The notes beneath the pieces were generated by a model. The model saw only the letters and a list, made by a program, of their open reading frames with translations. It did no database searches and had not been told where the DNA came from. DNA of 64,000 bases, from NCBI GenBank assembly GCA_963832725.1, contig CAWHVG010000005.1, positions 1,116,001 through 1,180,000 on the forward strand, written 5' to 3'. This DNA comes from JAEZBP01 sp963832725. GTDB lineage: Bacteria; Myxococcota_A; Polyangia; Polyangiales; Sandaracinaceae. Positions 56,485 to 64,000 of this stretch are shown one piece after another. A program made the position numbers and the translations under genes. Within the stretch, counting starts at the first letter, position 1. Every line of letters starts with the position of its first letter.

Positions 56485-57636
56485 TCAGGGCGTCAACAGG
56501 TCGACGACGAAGTCCCCCGAGCTGAGGAAGCCCTCGCGCAGGTAGACCTGCTCGCTGGTGGCGTCGTCCCAGACCGAGATCCGGTAGTAGTCGGAGTTCG
56601 ACTCGACCCGGATGAGCGGCGTGACGTTCAGGTCGACGGCGACGGTGGTCTGCGCGTCGCGCCGGCTGGGAAGGCGCGAGTCGCCGTTCTGCACGTGGAG
56701 CGTCATGGACGTGACGTCGACCTCGTCGCCGGCCGTCACCACGGTCATCCCGCTGTCGTCGTCGGTGCTGTCGTCCGAATCGCCGGCGCCTCCGTCGTCG
56801 TGATGGTGGTCGCCGTCGTCGTGGTGGTCGTCGCCGTCGTCGTGATGGTGGTCGCCGTCGTCGTGGTCGCCATCGCGGTGGTCGTCGCCGTCGTGCCCCT
56901 CGTCGATCGCACCGTCGTCGTCGCGGCCCTCGTCGATCCCGCCGTCCTCGTCCCCGTCGTTGTCGTCGGTGACACAGCTGTCGAAGACGTAGAGGTCACC
57001 GCCCTCGGCGCCGTCATCGTCGTCCCCGTGGCAGCCCTCGTCGCCGTGCTCGACGGCGTTGCCGCGGTAGCGGCAGGTGACCGTCTCGGAGGTCTCGCTG
57101 AGCGAGAAGGTCAGGCTGGCCCAGCCGCGCGCCGAGCCGCCGACCGTCACCGGCAGCTCGCTCGGGATGGTCACCAGCGAGCGGGCGTCGATCGACACCG
57201 AGCCGTCCTCCCAGCTCGTCGGACGGTAGTAGCGGGTCGCGCTGACGGTCTGGACCTCCGGCGTCCCGTGATCCCACTGTACGCTGCGCTCGCCGAAGTC
57301 CTGGACCGACACCCGAAAGGTGTAGCCGTCGCTGCCGTCGAGGGTCGCCGCGCCGCCGAAGTCGCCGAGCGTCGCGCCGTTGATGCGGCAGAGGATCCAG
57401 TCCGCGGTGCCGAGCACCACCTGGCCGTCGCCGCCGTTGTGCGTCCAGCTCCCGGTGGCGCCGCTCGTACCGCCGGTCGCCTCGCCGCTCATCGTGTCAC
57501 CTGTGTCGAGCGCGCCCGAGCCGGAGACCGTGCACTGGTCGGTCACGACCAGCGCGCCCGACGAGGTGCCCGTCGCGTCCGCGGCGCAAGCCGAGAGCGA
57601 TAGAACCAATATCGAAATCAAGAAGCGACTGTGCAC
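56485..57636 (-). CDS. Lipoprotein with Asp/His-rich low-complexity metal-binding region
   Basis: The GTG at 57636 is chosen because GGGAGG lies six bases upstream; the signal ends LVLSLSACAAD. The 383-residue product has an N-terminal beta-rich part (GYTFRVSVQDFGERSVQWDH), then from about residue 205 an acidic stretch and a D/H-rich low-complexity segment (DGDHHHDDGDDHHDDG) up to about 295, then a beta domain ending EGFLSSGDFVVDLLTP. The D/H-rich segment could bind zinc, nickel or copper loosely. Family not recognised. Confidence 0.75.
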   Translation of the reverse strand: MHSRFLISILVLSLSACAADATGTSSGALVVTDQCTVSGSGALDTGDTMSGEATGGTSGATGSWTHNGGDGQVVLGTADWILCRINGATLGDFGGAATLDGSDGYTFRVSVQDFGERSVQWDHGTPEVQTVSATRYYRPTSWEDGSVSIDARSLVTIPSELPVTVGGSARGWASLTFSLSETSETVTCRYRGNAVEHGDEGCHGDDDDGAEGGDLYVFDSCVTDDNDGDEDGGIDEGRDDDGAIDEGHDGDDHRDGDHDDGDHHHDDGDDHHDDGDHHHDDGGAGDSDDSTDDDSGMTVVTAGDEVDVTSMTLHVQNGDSRLPSRRDAQTTVAVDLNVTPLIRVESNSDYYRISVWDDATSEQVYLREGFLSSGDFVVDLLTP

Positions 57637-57775
57637 GGTCACCCTCCCTTCCCCTCGTGTGCCCTCACCGGCTCTGCCATTGTGCAGAGTTCGTACACCA
57701 GGATCAAGCAGGCGACGTCCGAGTCTGGTACGTTCTGTTCCACGCTCCCGCTTCTCGGCCTCGGAAGGCGAGCCG

Positions 57776-59561
57776 GTGTCTATCGTGACGACCGCCACTC
57801 TCGTCGATCGCTCCGTGCCCCTCGCGCGCCGGGTCGCTCCCGCGATCGCGGCGATCGCGCTGCTCGCCGCGTGTGCCCGCACGCCCGCCTTCCACCCCGG
57901 AAACGCGTGCGTGCGGAACACCGACTGCGCAGCGCCCCTGGTGTGCCGCCTCGGCTATTGTCGAGTCGCGTGTCGGACGGACCGCGACTGCGATCCCGGG
58001 CTCCAGTGCGTGCTCGACGACCACATGCTCGGCTCGTGTCAGCTCCAGACGGAGACCAACTGCACTCTGAGCAGCGATTGCCGCGACCCTCTCGTGTGCC
58101 GGTTCGGGCAGTGCACCAACGAGTGCATGGACGATCGCGATTGCCTCCCCGGCAACGTGTGCGCGCAGGAAGACGGCGGTGCGCTCGGGTGCAGGCCGGA
58201 GTCCACGATGCAGTGCACTCTCAACAGCGACTGCCCGGACGGTCTCATCTGCGCTCCGGACCGCCACTGCCACCCGCCTTGCCGCGACGACTGGGACTGC
58301 TGGGACGGCCGCGTCTGCATCACCGACGTGAGCCCGAGCGTGTGCGCGTGGCCGAGCGACGGCGGGATGTCGATGATGGACGGCGGCGTGTCCGACGCGA
58401 GCATGGTCGGAACGGACGCCGGCCCCTCCGACGCGGGCCCGTCCGACGCGGGCCCGGCTGATGCCGGTCCCCCGATGCCGATGCCGCCGGTCTCGGCGCC
58501 GCACCTCGCAGCAGGGCTGCAGAACACCTGCGCCGCCCCGGCGGGCCGGAGCCCGCGCTGTTGGGGGGACAACACCGACGGACAGAATCGGTGACGGGAC
58601 CACGAGCCCGCGGCTCTCGCCCACGACCGTGTCGACGCTGGGCGCGGTGTCGATCCTGGACGTCGGGCAGTACTTCGCGTGCGCGACGACCGGCAGCGGG
58701 CTCTCGTGTTGGGGCCTCAACGACTCCGGACAGCTCGGGATCGGCTCGATGGCGGCGAGCGCGAGCACGCCGACCTCGCTGAGCGGGCTCCCGAGCGGGG
58801 CGGTGATCGACCTGGCGCTCGGCGCGACGCACGCCTGCGCCATCGTGGAGCGCACGCTCTACTGCTGGGGCGGGAACGACAGCGGGCAGCTGGGCCTCGG
58901 CGACACGACCGGCAGGAGGTCGCCGGCAGCCGTGACGCTCCCGGGCACCCCCGTCCAGATCGACGCGTTCGGATCCACGACCTGTGCTCTGCTCGAGGAC
59001 CACACGCTGGCTTGCTTCGGCGACAACGGGTCCGGCCAGGTCGGCGACCCGGGCCTCACCGACGCGACCGTGCTCTCGCCCCACCTCGTGCCCGGGCTGA
59101 ACGACGTGGTGCAGGTGGCGGCGGGCACGACCCACACGTGCGCCATCCGCAGCGGTGGGACGGTGTGGTGCTGGGGGAACGACGGGTTGGGACAGATCGG
59201 CGATGGCGGGGCGCTGGGTGCTCCGGACGTCACCGCAGCGACCGAGACCTCGTCCTTCCCGGAAGCGGTCATCCAGATCGCGGCCGGCAGCGCCCACACC
59301 TGCGCCCGCACGGCGAGCGCGGTCTACTGCTGGGGCGACAACGGCTACACGCAGTGCGGCCAGGGCGTCAGCGCGATCGCGGTGTTCACGCCCACGGCGG
59401 TGCCGACGCTCGGCGCGGTCGAGGAGGTCGCCGTAGGCACCAATCACACCTGCGTCCGGGCCACCTCCACCGACTACTACTGCTTCGGCTCCAACAACGT
59501 CGGCCAGCTCGGCGACGGCACGATGACCGACCACGCGACCCCCGTGCTGGTGACGCCATGA
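57776..59561 (+). CDS. RCC1-repeat lipoprotein with Cys-rich N-terminus
   Basis: The start GTG 57776 is eight bases after GGAAGG. A lipoprotein signal ends IALLAACART. Four Cys-rich motifs (C-R-x-D-x-D-C-x-P and similar) lead to a DAG-rich linker (residues about 205-235), then RCC1-type propeller blades, each with C-W-G-x-N-x-x-G-Q-L/I-G-D-G (CWGLNDSGQLGIGS; CWGNDGLGQIGDGG). The inserted A at 58585-58589 (GAATC for GATC) breaks blade one; removal gives DGQIGDGTT. About 594 residues. The ATG of the next gene overlaps its stop. Confidence 0.85.
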
Positions 59562-60091
59562 CCCGCTGGCTCCCGCTCTTCGCGCTGCTTCTTCTCGCCG
59601 GCTGCCGGCCGGGCTTCAACCTCGGCGGCGCATGCACGCTCAACTCCGATTGCGTGGACCCGCTCGTCTGCGGCCTCGGGCTCTGCCGTCGCCAGTGCGT
59701 CGACTCACGCGACTGCGCTGCGGGGTTGTTGTGCCTGCAGATCGGGGACAGCGGGCTCTGCCAGCTTTCCCAGGAGGCGATGTGCACGCTCACGAGCGAG
59801 TGCACGCAAGGGCTCGTCTGCCGCTTCGGCACCTGCACCACCGAGTGCATGAATGATCGGGATTGCCCGAGCGGCGCGACCTGCTCGTTCGACGAGAGCG
59901 AGCACGCCTACGCGTGCCACGAGGCGATCGCGAACGAGTGCGTCTACAACAGCGACTGCGGCCCGCCCTTCGTCTGCGGACCGGATCAACAGTGCCGCTA
60001 CGAGTGCGTCGGAGACCAGGACTGCGATCCCTTGCGCTACTGCGACACCACGATGCACCGGTGCTTCCCGCGCGCCGACGCGGGTCCGTGA
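59558..60091 (+). CDS. Cys-rich lipoprotein
   Basis: The product is 177 residues; ATG 59558 overlaps the RCC1 gene stop by ATGA. A lipoprotein signal ends LLLLAGCRPG. The mature part has a series of Cys-rich motifs about 35 residues apart (CTLNSDCVDPLVCGLGLCRR; CTLTSECTQGLVCRFGTCTT), similar to the N-terminal part of the RCC1 protein upstream, which suggests a domain duplication. Probably surface-exposed and disulfide-linked. Confidence 0.8.
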   Translation: MTRWLPLFALLLLAGCRPGFNLGGACTLNSDCVDPLVCGLGLCRRQCVDSRDCAAGLLCLQIGDSGLCQLSQEAMCTLTSECTQGLVCRFGTCTTECMNDRDCPSGATCSFDESEHAYACHEAIANECVYNSDCGPPFVCGPDQQCRYECVGDQDCDPLRYCDTTMHRCFPRADAGP

Positions 60092-60095
60092 CGCC

Positions 60096-62084
60096 ATGGC
60101 GCGCAGGCCTCCCCTCGACGACACGCCCACCCGCGACATCGGTCCCTATCGATTGGCGCACCGCATCGCCGTGGGCGGGATGGCCGAGGTCTACCGCGCC
60201 CTCTGGCCGCAACGCGCCGGTGGCGATCGTGCCGTCGTCATCAAGCGCCTCTTGCCTGCGCTGCTCGAAGACCCCGAGCAGCGGGCCATGTTCGATCACG
60301 AGGCAGAGCTCGGCCGGCGCATCGATCATCCGAGCGTGGTCGCCGTGCTGGACCACGGCCTCGACGAGGGCACGCCGTACATCGTCCTCGAGTACGTCTT
60401 CGGCGTGGATTTGTGGCGGCTGAGCCGCTGGCTGACACGCCGCGGCCGCCCGCTCCGGGTGCCGCTCGCGGTCTGGATCGGAACCGAGCTGCTCGCGGGG
60501 CTGTCAGCGGTCCATGGGGTCCACGACGACAAGGGAGTCCCGCTCCACGTCGTGCACCGCGACGTCAGCCCGTCGAACCTCTTCCTCTCCGTCCACGGCG
60601 ACGTGAAGCTCGGCGACCTCGGGATCGCCCGGGCGGCGCTCTTCGAGGCGCGCCGCGCCGGGGCGGGCTTCCGGGCGAAGGGCAAGCTCGGCTATCTGCC
60701 GCCGGAGCAAGTCGCCGGCCGGACCGTCAATCAACGGGGCGACGTGTTCGCGGCCGGGGTGGTGATCGCCGAGCTCTTGATGGGCCGACCGCTCTTCGCC
60801 GGCGGGACCGAGATCGGCGTGCTGCTCGCGATCCGCGACGGCGACGTGAGCCCTTTCCGCGCGATCGCGTCGCGCCTGCCGGCCGGCCTCGGCGACACGC
60901 TCCTGGACGCGCTCGAGCGTCGGCCGGAGCGACGTACGGCCTCGGCCGCGGCGCTGCGCGAAGCCCTCCAAAGGCACGTGGACGAGCCGATCGAGCACCT
61001 GCGAACGGAGCTCGGCGGACTGGTCGTCGCCGCCATGGACGACGCGGGCGACGCCTCCGACCGCACCTCGCTCGCCAGGACGATCGAGAAGGACGCCCGC
61101 CTGATCGACGCGATCACACCGCCCGCGAACGCCGACGCGGATCGGCTCGACGAGAGCGTCGCCTACCGGGTCGAGCGGACCGACGGGCCGCGCTCGTTCT
61201 CGCTGGCCGAGCTCGTCCGCGCCATCACGACCGGAGAGGTGAGCGCGACCGATTCGGTCCGCGTCGGTGACGCCGAGCCGAAGGTGATCGCCAACGTGGC
61301 GGAGCTGGCGCGCCACCTCCCGCCCTCGACCCGCACACCGACCGCGCGGCGGCGGACGAAGATGGCCGAGACGAGCGAGCTCTACGATCTGGGCGCCCGC
61401 TCCATGCTCGGCGCGATGATCGACGTGCTCCTCGCGCGCGACGACGGCCTGCTCCTGTGCGAGCACGCCGGCGTCCGCAAAGAGATCTACCTCCAGCGCG
61501 GCGTGCCGACGTTCGTGACCTCGAACCAGCCGGGCGAGCTGCTCGGGGAGATGCTCGTCCGCGAAGGCGTCATCGATCGGGCGGAGCTCGACATGGCGCT
61601 CGCGCTCATGCCGCGCTTCGAGGGCCGGCTCGGCGAGACGCTGGTCGCGCTCGGGCTGGTCGAGCCGATCCACCTCTTCCGGCACATCAGCGCGCAGGTG
61701 AAGGAGAAGCTCCTCGAGCTCTTCACCTGGACCGCGGGGCACGCGGCGCTCTACCGCGACGTGGAGCGCCCCGAGCGCGCGTTCCCGCTCCGCCTCGACC
61801 CCTGGGAGGTGTTGATCGGCGGGGCGGCGCGGCGACTCGATGCCGGATTGGAGGACGACCGCTTCGCCGGGCGCGACCACGATGTGCTCCAGCGGACCGC
61901 GCTCGACATCGACGCGATGAGGTTGCCGGATCGGCTGGCGATGCACTGGACCGCCTGCCAGGCGCCTCGCTCGCTGCGCGAGCTGGGGGGGCTCGGGCCG
62001 GGAGCACGGGAGGATCGCGCTGCGCTTCTCGTGCTCTTGGAGCTGGGCGCGCTGGCGTGGCACGGCGGACGCTCGAGAGCATAG
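60096..62084 (+). CDS. Ser/Thr kinase with GYF-like and DUF4388 domains
   Basis: The product is 662 residues, starting four bases after the Cys-rich gene. Kinase domain at residues 15-290: VGGMAEVYRA, VIKRLL, HRDVSPSNLFL, and GDLGIAR in place of DFG. A GYF_2-like unit follows near residues 350-405 (SVAYRVERTDGPRSFSLAEL), then a DUF4388/PatA-like domain at about 425-560 (LGEMLVREGVIDRAELDMAL; VKEKLLELFTWTAGHAALY). No membrane segment. Such mixed kinases are typical of myxobacteria. The D-L-G change is also found in many active myxobacterial kinases. Confidence 0.9.
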   Translation: MARRPPLDDTPTRDIGPYRLAHRIAVGGMAEVYRALWPQRAGGDRAVVIKRLLPALLEDPEQRAMFDHEAELGRRIDHPSVVAVLDHGLDEGTPYIVLEYVFGVDLWRLSRWLTRRGRPLRVPLAVWIGTELLAGLSAVHGVHDDKGVPLHVVHRDVSPSNLFLSVHGDVKLGDLGIARAALFEARRAGAGFRAKGKLGYLPPEQVAGRTVNQRGDVFAAGVVIAELLMGRPLFAGGTEIGVLLAIRDGDVSPFRAIASRLPAGLGDTLLDALERRPERRTASAAALREALQRHVDEPIEHLRTELGGLVVAAMDDAGDASDRTSLARTIEKDARLIDAITPPANADADRLDESVAYRVERTDGPRSFSLAELVRAITTGEVSATDSVRVGDAEPKVIANVAELARHLPPSTRTPTARRRTKMAETSELYDLGARSMLGAMIDVLLARDDGLLLCEHAGVRKEIYLQRGVPTFVTSNQPGELLGEMLVREGVIDRAELDMALALMPRFEGRLGETLVALGLVEPIHLFRHISAQVKEKLLELFTWTAGHAALYRDVERPERAFPLRLDPWEVLIGGAARRLDAGLEDDRFAGRDHDVLQRTALDIDAMRLPDRLAMHWTACQAPRSLRELGGLGPGAREDRAALLVLLELGALAWHGGRSRA

Positions 62085-62096
62085 GCTGGGAACGGA

Positions 62097-63482
62097 TGCG
62101 GGACACCGAAGCGCTCGTCGGTCAGAATCCTCCTCGGCAAGCTCGAGGTGATCCGCAAGCTCGGTGGCGGCGGCATGGGCGTCGTCTACGAGGTCGAGCA
62201 CCGCCTGACCGGTCACCGCCGCGCGCTCAAGCTGGTGCACGCGAAGTACGCCGACCGGCCGCGCTTCATGAAGCGGCTCCTGAGGGAAGCCAAGATCGCC
62301 GGCACGCTGAGCACGCCCTACGTCGTCGAGACCTACGACGCGGGCCGGCTCGAGGACGGCTCCGCCTACGTGCTGATGGAGCTGCTCGACGGGCGCACGC
62401 TCTACGACATCCAGCAGGAAGAAGGACGGCTCGCGCCGCGCCGTCTGGCCGAGATCATGTCGCAGGTCGCGGAAGGGATGAGCGTCGCCCACGAGGAAGG
62501 CGTGATCCACCGGGACCTCAAGCCCGAGAACATCTTCGTCGTCGCCGACGCCGAGGGCAACGAGCGGGTGAAGATCCTCGACTTCGGCGTGTCCAAGCTC
62601 GACGAGTCCGGGGACGTGGCCCGGCTGACGGTGGAGGGCACGCTGGTCGGCACGCCCTACTACATGTCGCCCGAGCAAGCGGCGGGAAGAAGCGTGGACG
62701 CGCGCTCGGACGTGTACGCCATGGGCGTGATGATGTACGAGGCGCTCGCCGGCCGGCTGCCCTACGAGGCCGAGAGCGTCGGCGCGCTCTTCGTGAAGAT
62801 CGGCGCCGGCGACTGTGTCCCCCTCCGCATCCGGCGGCCGGATCTGGACGAAGCGTGGTGCGAGCTCGTCCACCAGGCGTTCCATCGCAATCCGGGCTCC
62901 CGCTTCGCAAGCGCCGAGGCGCTGCGGCGGGAGCTGGTGCAGCTCCTCGGCGGAGGCAGCACCGCCGCGCGCGCCAAGACCATCTCCGACGGCCCGCACG
63001 CATCGGTACACCACGGCTCGAGCCTGCCGCCGCCTCCCGCCACGCCGCAGGACGCCCTCGACTCGGAGCCGGAGCCGCCCGAGCTCCCGGAGGACGACGA
63101 CGAGGCGTTGGCCCTCTCCGCCCCTCCGCTGCGGCGCCAGCGCGAGCCCGAGGGGGATGCGCTGGCAAAGCGAGGCACGCCCCGGATTTCCCCCTGGCTG
63201 TGGGCGGCGGGCGGCGCGCTCGTCGTGGCCCTGCTCGCCCTCCCCTGGCTGCGCGCCGAGGATCCGCCCGCCCCGGCACCGATCGCGAGCCGCGCCGCGA
63301 CGCCCCCCGCTGCGCCCGAGGAGGATCGAGAGCCCGCGACGCCATTGCCCGCGCCCGCTCCTCGAGCCGAGGCCGCCGACGCCGGCGCTCCGACCGACAC
63401 CGGCGAGGAGACTGCGCCGCGCCCCGCCGTACGCCGCACTCGGGCCCGAGCGGCCGGGCTGGACCCGAACCCCTATCACTGA
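62097..63482 (+). CDS. Ser/Thr protein kinase with C-terminal membrane segment (one frameshift)
   Basis: The ATG at 62097 starts 12 bases after the previous stop. The inserted A at 62125-62129 (GAATC for GATC) breaks the start; without it the frame reads MRDTEALVGQILLGKLEVIR. Kinase motifs: KLGGGGMGVVYEV, RALKLVHA, HRDLKPENIFVV, DFGVSKLD, GTPYYMSPEQAAG. After an acidic linker a membrane helix lies near residue 380 (WLWAAGGALVVALLALPWL), with a Pro/Ala-rich outer tail. About 461 residues. It is likely co-transcribed with the kinase upstream. Confidence 0.9.
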   Translation, partial: CGTPKRSSVRILLGKLEVIRKLGGGGMGVVYEVEHRLTGHRRALKLVHAKYADRPRFMKRLLREAKIAGTLSTPYVVETYDAGRLEDGSAYVLMELLDGRTLYDIQQEEGRLAPRRLAEIMSQVAEGMSVAHEEGVIHRDLKPENIFVVADAEGNERVKILDFGVSKLDESGDVARLTVEGTLVGTPYYMSPEQAAGRSVDARSDVYAMGVMMYEALAGRLPYEAESVGALFVKIGAGDCVPLRIRRPDLDEAWCELVHQAFHRNPGSRFASAEALRRELVQLLGGGSTAARAKTISDGPHASVHHGSSLPPPPATPQDALDSEPEPPELPEDDDEALALSAPPLRRQREPEGDALAKRGTPRISPWLWAAGGALVVALLALPWLRAEDPPAPAPIASRAATPPAAPEEDREPATPLPAPAPRAEAADAGAPTDTGEETAPRPAVRRTRARAAGLDPNPYH

Positions 63483-63561
63483 GCGTCGATTTCGCGCCGA
63501 CGCGACGCCCTCGGGGAGTCCCTCTCACCCGAAGCGCGGTAGAGCTTGTATCCTCCCTGCG

Positions 63562-64000
63562 ATGGAGCGAAGGAGCGGACTCGCGTGCGCCGTGGTGGCG
63601 ATGCTGGCTCTCTCCCTGCTCGCCGCGTCCGGGCGCGCGCAGGACGAGCAGCCCCCCGAGCGCACGGCCGAAGCGGCGTCGCACTTCGACCGCGGCATCC
63701 AGTTCTTCAACGAGAGCCGCTTCGACGCCGCGCTGGCGGAGTTCTCGCGCGCGTACGAGCTCGCGCCCGCGCACCAGACCCTCTACAACCTGGCGCGCGT
63801 CCACGCCGCGCTCGGACACGCGGTGGAAGCCGCCGAAGCGTACGAGCGCTATCTGCGCGAGGCCGGCGACGAGCTTCGCCCGCGACGACGCCGCGAGGCC
63901 GAGGAAGCGCTCGAGGAGCAGCGGGCCCGCATCGGCCATCTGATGGTGCGCGCGGACGTGAACGGGGCGCGCGTCGCGCTGGACGGAGTCGACGTGGCGA
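63562..64000 (+). CDS. Exported TPR/PEGA protein (partial, cut by window end)
   Basis: The frame from ATG 63562 is open to the window end (146 residues seen). A signal peptide (MERRSGLACAVVAMLALSLL ... GRAQ) is followed by TPR helices (ASHFDRGIQFFNESRFDAAL; TLYNLARVHAALGHAVEAAE) and then IGHLMVRADVNGARVALDGV, the start of a PEGA-type beta domain. This arrangement is common next to myxobacterial kinases. Confidence 0.8.
   Translation, partial: MERRSGLACAVVAMLALSLLAASGRAQDEQPPERTAEAASHFDRGIQFFNESRFDAALAEFSRAYELAPAHQTLYNLARVHAALGHAVEAAEAYERYLREAGDELRPRRRREAEEALEEQRARIGHLMVRADVNGARVALDGVDVA

Noticed and set aside
9330..62129. GAATC/GATTC sites as proximity-ligation or cloning junctions
   Set aside because: Fill-in ligation at GATC would give a duplicated GATCGATC, not a single extra A/T, and sequence on both sides belongs to the same gene.
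8935..63482. Calling the frameshifted genes pseudogenes
   Set aside because: Codon bias and conserved motifs continue across each break, and many breaks have the same GATC-related form, which fits sequence error better than gene decay.
1..64000. tRNA, rRNA, prophage or insertion sequence
   Set aside because: No tRNA cloverleaf, rRNA segment, transposase, integrase or phage structural motif was seen on reading through the window.

Overview
The window is very GC-rich with strong third-position GC bias, and it looks like a chromosome piece from a Myxococcota bacterium (Polyangia/Sandaracinaceae type). Evidence for this is one clear MYXO-CTERM sorting tail (end of the gene at 44777-46216), four Hanks-type Ser/Thr kinases, many lipoproteins with Asp-Ala-Gly-rich linkers, Cys-rich EGF-like, RCC1, von Willebrand A and thrombospondin-3 modules, and a PLL-type beta-propeller lectin. 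I see no rRNA, tRNA, insertion sequence, prophage or CRISPR array. Assignments rest on motifs read by eye; no database search was possible.

Layout. 0-2.3 kb: ABC export operon (MlaE-like tail, small membrane protein, FtsX-type permease, LolD-type ATPase). 2.4-6.5 kb: membrane protein plus NosL lipoprotein, a VWA lipoprotein and a TPR protein. 6.5-14.3 kb: a lipid or polyketide assembly cluster with alpha-oxoamine synthase, beta-barrel protein, a two-ketosynthase pair, fatty acyl-AMP ligase, two acyl carrier proteins and a hotdog thioesterase. 14.3-22.2 kb: CBM9-like lipoprotein, GST, kinase, metzincin-like peptidase, small lipoproteins, a lipoprotein methyltransferase and a zinc-ribbon protein. 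22.2-27.2 kb: an ECF sigma factor overlapping a very large FecR-VIT-VWA membrane protein. 27.4-40.3 kb: accessory region with lectin, HEAT-like protein, duplicated SpoIIAA-like gene, poorly conserved lipoproteins, HNH endonuclease, a 41-bp tandem array and a large WG-propeller lipoprotein. 40.7-53.9 kb: bioB, membrane protein, carboxypeptidase-regulatory lipoprotein, MYXO-CTERM protein, aminotransferase, TSP3-VWA protein, pal-cpoB pair, cytochrome c, SCO and heme O synthase. 54-64 kb: kinase, a type III secretion C-ring (SctQ-like) gene, Asp/His-rich lipoprotein, RCC1 and Cys-rich lipoproteins, two tandem kinases and a TPR/PEGA protein cut by the window end.

Sequence quality matters here. About twenty genes are split by single-base indels although codon bias and protein motifs continue across the break. 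At eleven of these breaks, removing one A or T from GAATC/GATTC to give GATC restores the expected protein. I therefore treat most of these genes as intact genes with consensus errors, perhaps caused by modified GATC sites in long-read data, rather than as pseudogenes. Coordinates given for such genes span the whole inferred gene.

How the parts may work together. The 6.5-14.3 kb cluster has what is needed to activate a fatty acid (acyl-AMP ligase), load it on a carrier protein, extend it (KS pair), and condense it with an amino acid (oxoamine synthase); this is the best candidate for an undescribed pathway. The sigma factor and FecR-VIT-VWA protein form a plausible envelope signalling pair. 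CtaB, SCO and the monoheme cytochrome belong to aerobic respiratory assembly.
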